Shown in pieces: positions 59,881-64,000 of a stretch of DNA of 64,000 bases (within the stretch, counting starts at the first letter, position 1; each line of letters begins with the position of its first letter). Source of the stretch: Rhizobiaceae bacterium (GTDB lineage Bacteria; Pseudomonadota; Alphaproteobacteria; Rhizobiales; Rhizobiaceae); NCBI GenBank assembly GCA_905339215.1, contig CAJPFN010000014.1, positions 248,001 through 312,000 on the forward strand. The letters are read 5' to 3'. The notes under the pieces were generated by a model. The model made no database searches. It was not told the origin of the DNA and was given only the letters and a program-made list of their open reading frames with translations. A program made the position numbers and the translations under genes.

Positions 59881-60823
59881 AATCGTAGAGCACTGCCTTG
59901 ATCGTCGGATCGTCGATGTTGGACTTGTCGTACCAGTAGAAACCGGTGTCGATGTGCGGCGGGACCTTCTCGCCCTTGAGCGCCATGACGCCTGCCTTGA
60001 CCGCCTCGTAGCCGATGCCGACCGGGTTCTGGGTGATGGCGCCGGCGATCGTGCCGTCGCGGATCGCATCGGTCTGCGCCTTGCCGGAATCATAGCCGAC
60101 GACAACGATGTTGCTGCCGACTTCCTTCTTGCCGATCGCCACGCCGATGGCGGAGCCTTCGTTGGTGCCGAAGATGCCCTTGAGATCGGGGTAGGCCTGG
60201 AGCAGAGTCTTGGTGATCTCCGCCGACTTCAGGTGGTCGCCGCCGCCGTATTCGATGGCGACAATCTCGATCTTCGGATGGGCGTTCGTCATCTGGGTGA
60301 CGAAGCCGTCGCGCCGCTCGATGCCGGTCTGGCTGGTCTGGTCAAAGGAGACGACGGCGACCTTGCCTTCGTCGCCGATCATCTCGGCGAGCTTTTCAGC
60401 CGCGAGCGCCGCCGAGGCCAGGTTGTCGGTCGAGGCGTTGGTGATCGGGATGTCGCTGGCGACGCCCGAATCGAACGCGATCACGGTGATGCCATCGGCC
60501 TGCGCCTGTTTGAGGAGGGGCACGGTCGCCTGGCTGTCGATCGCCGCGATAGCGATGGCTGCCGGCTTCTTGGCGATCGCCGCCGAGATCATGTCGAGCT
60601 GGCGGTCCACGGCGCCTTCGCCGTCGGGGCCTTCATAGGTGACGTCGACGTTGAACTCCTGGCCGGCCTTTTCGGCGCCGAGCTTCACAGCCTGCCAGAA
60701 CTGGTGCTGGAAGCCCTTGGAAATGAGGGCGATGTAGGGCTTGTCCTCGGCGTTCGCGATCGTCGCCGTTCCGGCGAGCATCGTCGCGGCCACGAGGCCT
60801 AGCATTCTGCGTCTAGTAAACAT
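59879..60823 (-). CDS. RbsB-type ABC sugar-binding protein
   Basis: A 314-residue periplasmic type-I sugar-binding protein. The signal peptide (MFTRRRMLGLVAATMLAGTA, cleavage near ANA-ED) is followed by YIALISKGFQHQFWQAVKLG, IDSQATVPLLKQAQADGITV and VVGYDSGKAQTDAIRDGTIA. GGAGGAATCC precedes the ATG. Its operon suggests L-fucose or a related 6-deoxy-hexose as ligand (inference). Confidence 0.94.
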   Translation of the reverse strand: MFTRRRMLGLVAATMLAGTATIANAEDKPYIALISKGFQHQFWQAVKLGAEKAGQEFNVDVTYEGPDGEGAVDRQLDMISAAIAKKPAAIAIAAIDSQATVPLLKQAQADGITVIAFDSGVASDIPITNASTDNLASAALAAEKLAEMIGDEGKVAVVSFDQTSQTGIERRDGFVTQMTNAHPKIEIVAIEYGGGDHLKSAEITKTLLQAYPDLKGIFGTNEGSAIGVAIGKKEVGSNIVVVGYDSGKAQTDAIRDGTIAGAITQNPVGIGYEAVKAGVMALKGEKVPPHIDTGFYWYDKSNIDDPTIKAVLYD

Positions 60824-60879
60824 GGATTCCTCCAGATGATTTGAAAGGGTTCATGGGGCTGTTCGCCCTCTTGGTCTTG

Positions 60880-60901
60880 GCGCGGCGACAGGTTGCCGCG
60901 C
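60880..60901 (-). other. Short stem-loop between permease and binding-protein genes
   Basis: GCGCGGC / GCCGCGC, 7-bp stem with an 8-base loop, just after the permease stop at 60911. It may mark an mRNA processing point; there is no T-run. Confidence 0.3.
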
Positions 60902-60910
60902 GGTCTGTCC

Positions 60911-61905
60911 TCATGCGCCGCGGCGCCTGAGGTTGTCGGTGTAGACGGCGAGGATGATGATCGAGCCGGTGACAACGATCTGCCATTCCTGGGGGACCGA
61001 CAGGATGCGCAGGCCGTTGGCGACCACGCTGATGATCAGCGCGCCGATCATCGTGCCGAGCATCGTTCCGCGGCCTCCCGACAGGGACGTGCCCCCGATC
61101 ACAACCGCCGCAATGGCGTCGAGTTCGTAGCCCTGGCCGATCGCCGGCTGGGCCGAATTGATGCGCGAGGCCAGCAGGATGCCGGCGATCGCGCAGATGC
61201 CGCCTGCAACCGCGTAGACGGCGATCTTCCAGCGGTCGATGCCGACGCCGGACAGGCGCAGCGCCTCCTCGTTGGAGCCGAGCGCGAAGGTGTAGCGGCC
61301 GAGCGCGGTCCGCTGCAGCACGAACGCGGCGGCGAAGGCGACCAGGAACAGGATCAGAACGCCGTTGGGGATCGGCAGGGCCGGGATGATCGCGCCGATC
61401 AGCGAGCCGGTCGAGATTTCGGTGAAGCCGGGGGTGTCGTTGAAATAGATCGGCTTGGCACCGCAGATCGCCAGCGAAAGGCCCTTGTAGATCAGCATCA
61501 TGCCGAGTGTGGCGATGAAGGGCGGGATGCGCAGCCTGGTGATCAGGACGCCCGTCAACGCACCGGAAGCGAGGCCAGCGAGGAGCGCGCCGGGGATGCC
61601 GACGACCATCGGCAGGCCGAGAAACGTCAGCAGGACGCCCGCGATAACGGCACAGAAGGTCATCAGCGTGCCGACGGACAGGTCGATGCCGCCGGAGATG
61701 ATGACGAGCGTCGCAGCGATCGCCAGCACGCCATTGACCGACGTGGCCTGCAGTATGGCGATGACGTTGTTCGTCTGAAGGAAGTTCGGCGAGGCAATCG
61801 AGAAGACGGCCACAAGAAGGATCAGGCTGCCGAAGGCGAGCAGCTTGTGATGCGCACCGGATTTGCGGATGCCCGACAGAACGCCGGCCTGGGTATCGAC
61901 GATGG

Positions 61906-61909
<4 letters not shown>
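60911..61909 (-). CDS. RbsC-type ABC sugar permease
   Basis: About 332 residues and eight or more membrane segments, including [40 protein letters not shown] and [23 protein letters not shown] start at 61909: GAGGAGGGCAAG precedes it and the TTG overlaps the ATPase stop (TTGA). The open frame above it is the ATPase gene read in another frame. Confidence 0.93.

Positions 61910-64000
<2,091 letters not shown>

Overview
The window is GC-rich, gene-dense DNA with high GC at third codon positions, frequent ATGA/TGATG start-stop overlaps and several GTG/TTG starts. The very large number of solute-binding-protein ABC importers and sugar or amide catabolic clusters suggests a soil or plant-associated alphaproteobacterium of the Rhizobiales (Phyllobacteriaceae-like). 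That is inference from style and gene content; there is no rRNA, tRNA, CRISPR array or clear prophage to anchor it.

Layout. (1) 1-7846, + strand: the end of a biotin carboxylase, two carboxyltransferase-like subunits (PxpB/KipI and PxpC/KipA families), then HyuB and HyuA (ATP-dependent hydantoinase/oxoprolinase), with an AraC regulator (-) between the halves. (2) 18200-7894, - strand: one probable 11-gene operon with a polyamine-type ABC importer (two permeases, a Tat-exported binding protein, two different ATPases), two SDR dehydrogenases, an amidase, a NodB-fold deacetylase, a small CxxC protein and a CobW-type GTPase. Upstream on the same strand sits a regulatory trio: AraC regulator, a binding-protein paralogue without signal peptide, and a GntR regulator with two winged-helix domains. 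(3) 21986-30160, +: a complete Liv-type ABC importer (its LivF carries a long C-terminal tail) bracketed by two aldehyde dehydrogenases. (4) 30312-33538, +: a MacA/MacB-like efflux system, followed by a universal stress protein (-) and an alpha/beta hydrolase (+).

(5) 34872-45794: the most unusual block. An ECF sigma factor, a zinc-less membrane anti-sigma and a secreted subtilisin (+ strand) lie divergent to three large secreted proteins (- strand) built from a beta-propeller-like part, DUF11-type domains and cysteine repeats. The motif TGAACC-N16-CGAC occurs three times: in front of the sigma gene, in front of the divergent operon, and in front of the third secreted gene just after an intrinsic terminator. 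The periplasmic part of the anti-sigma resembles the N-terminal prodomain-like region of the subtilisin. This looks like a self-contained, possibly protease-gated, sigma-factor regulon for cell-surface proteins.

(6) 46330-46601: a MITE-like element with 23-bp terminal inverted repeats. (7) 46817-55332, +: a sugar ABC importer with GntR regulator, enolase-superfamily dehydratase, GMC oxidoreductase and its gamma-type subunit. (8) 64000-55329, -: an L-fucose-type catabolic operon (SDR, RbsACB-type importer, FAH-family hydrolase, fuconate dehydratase-like enzyme, aldo/keto reductase, mutarotase, lactonase), cut by the right window edge.
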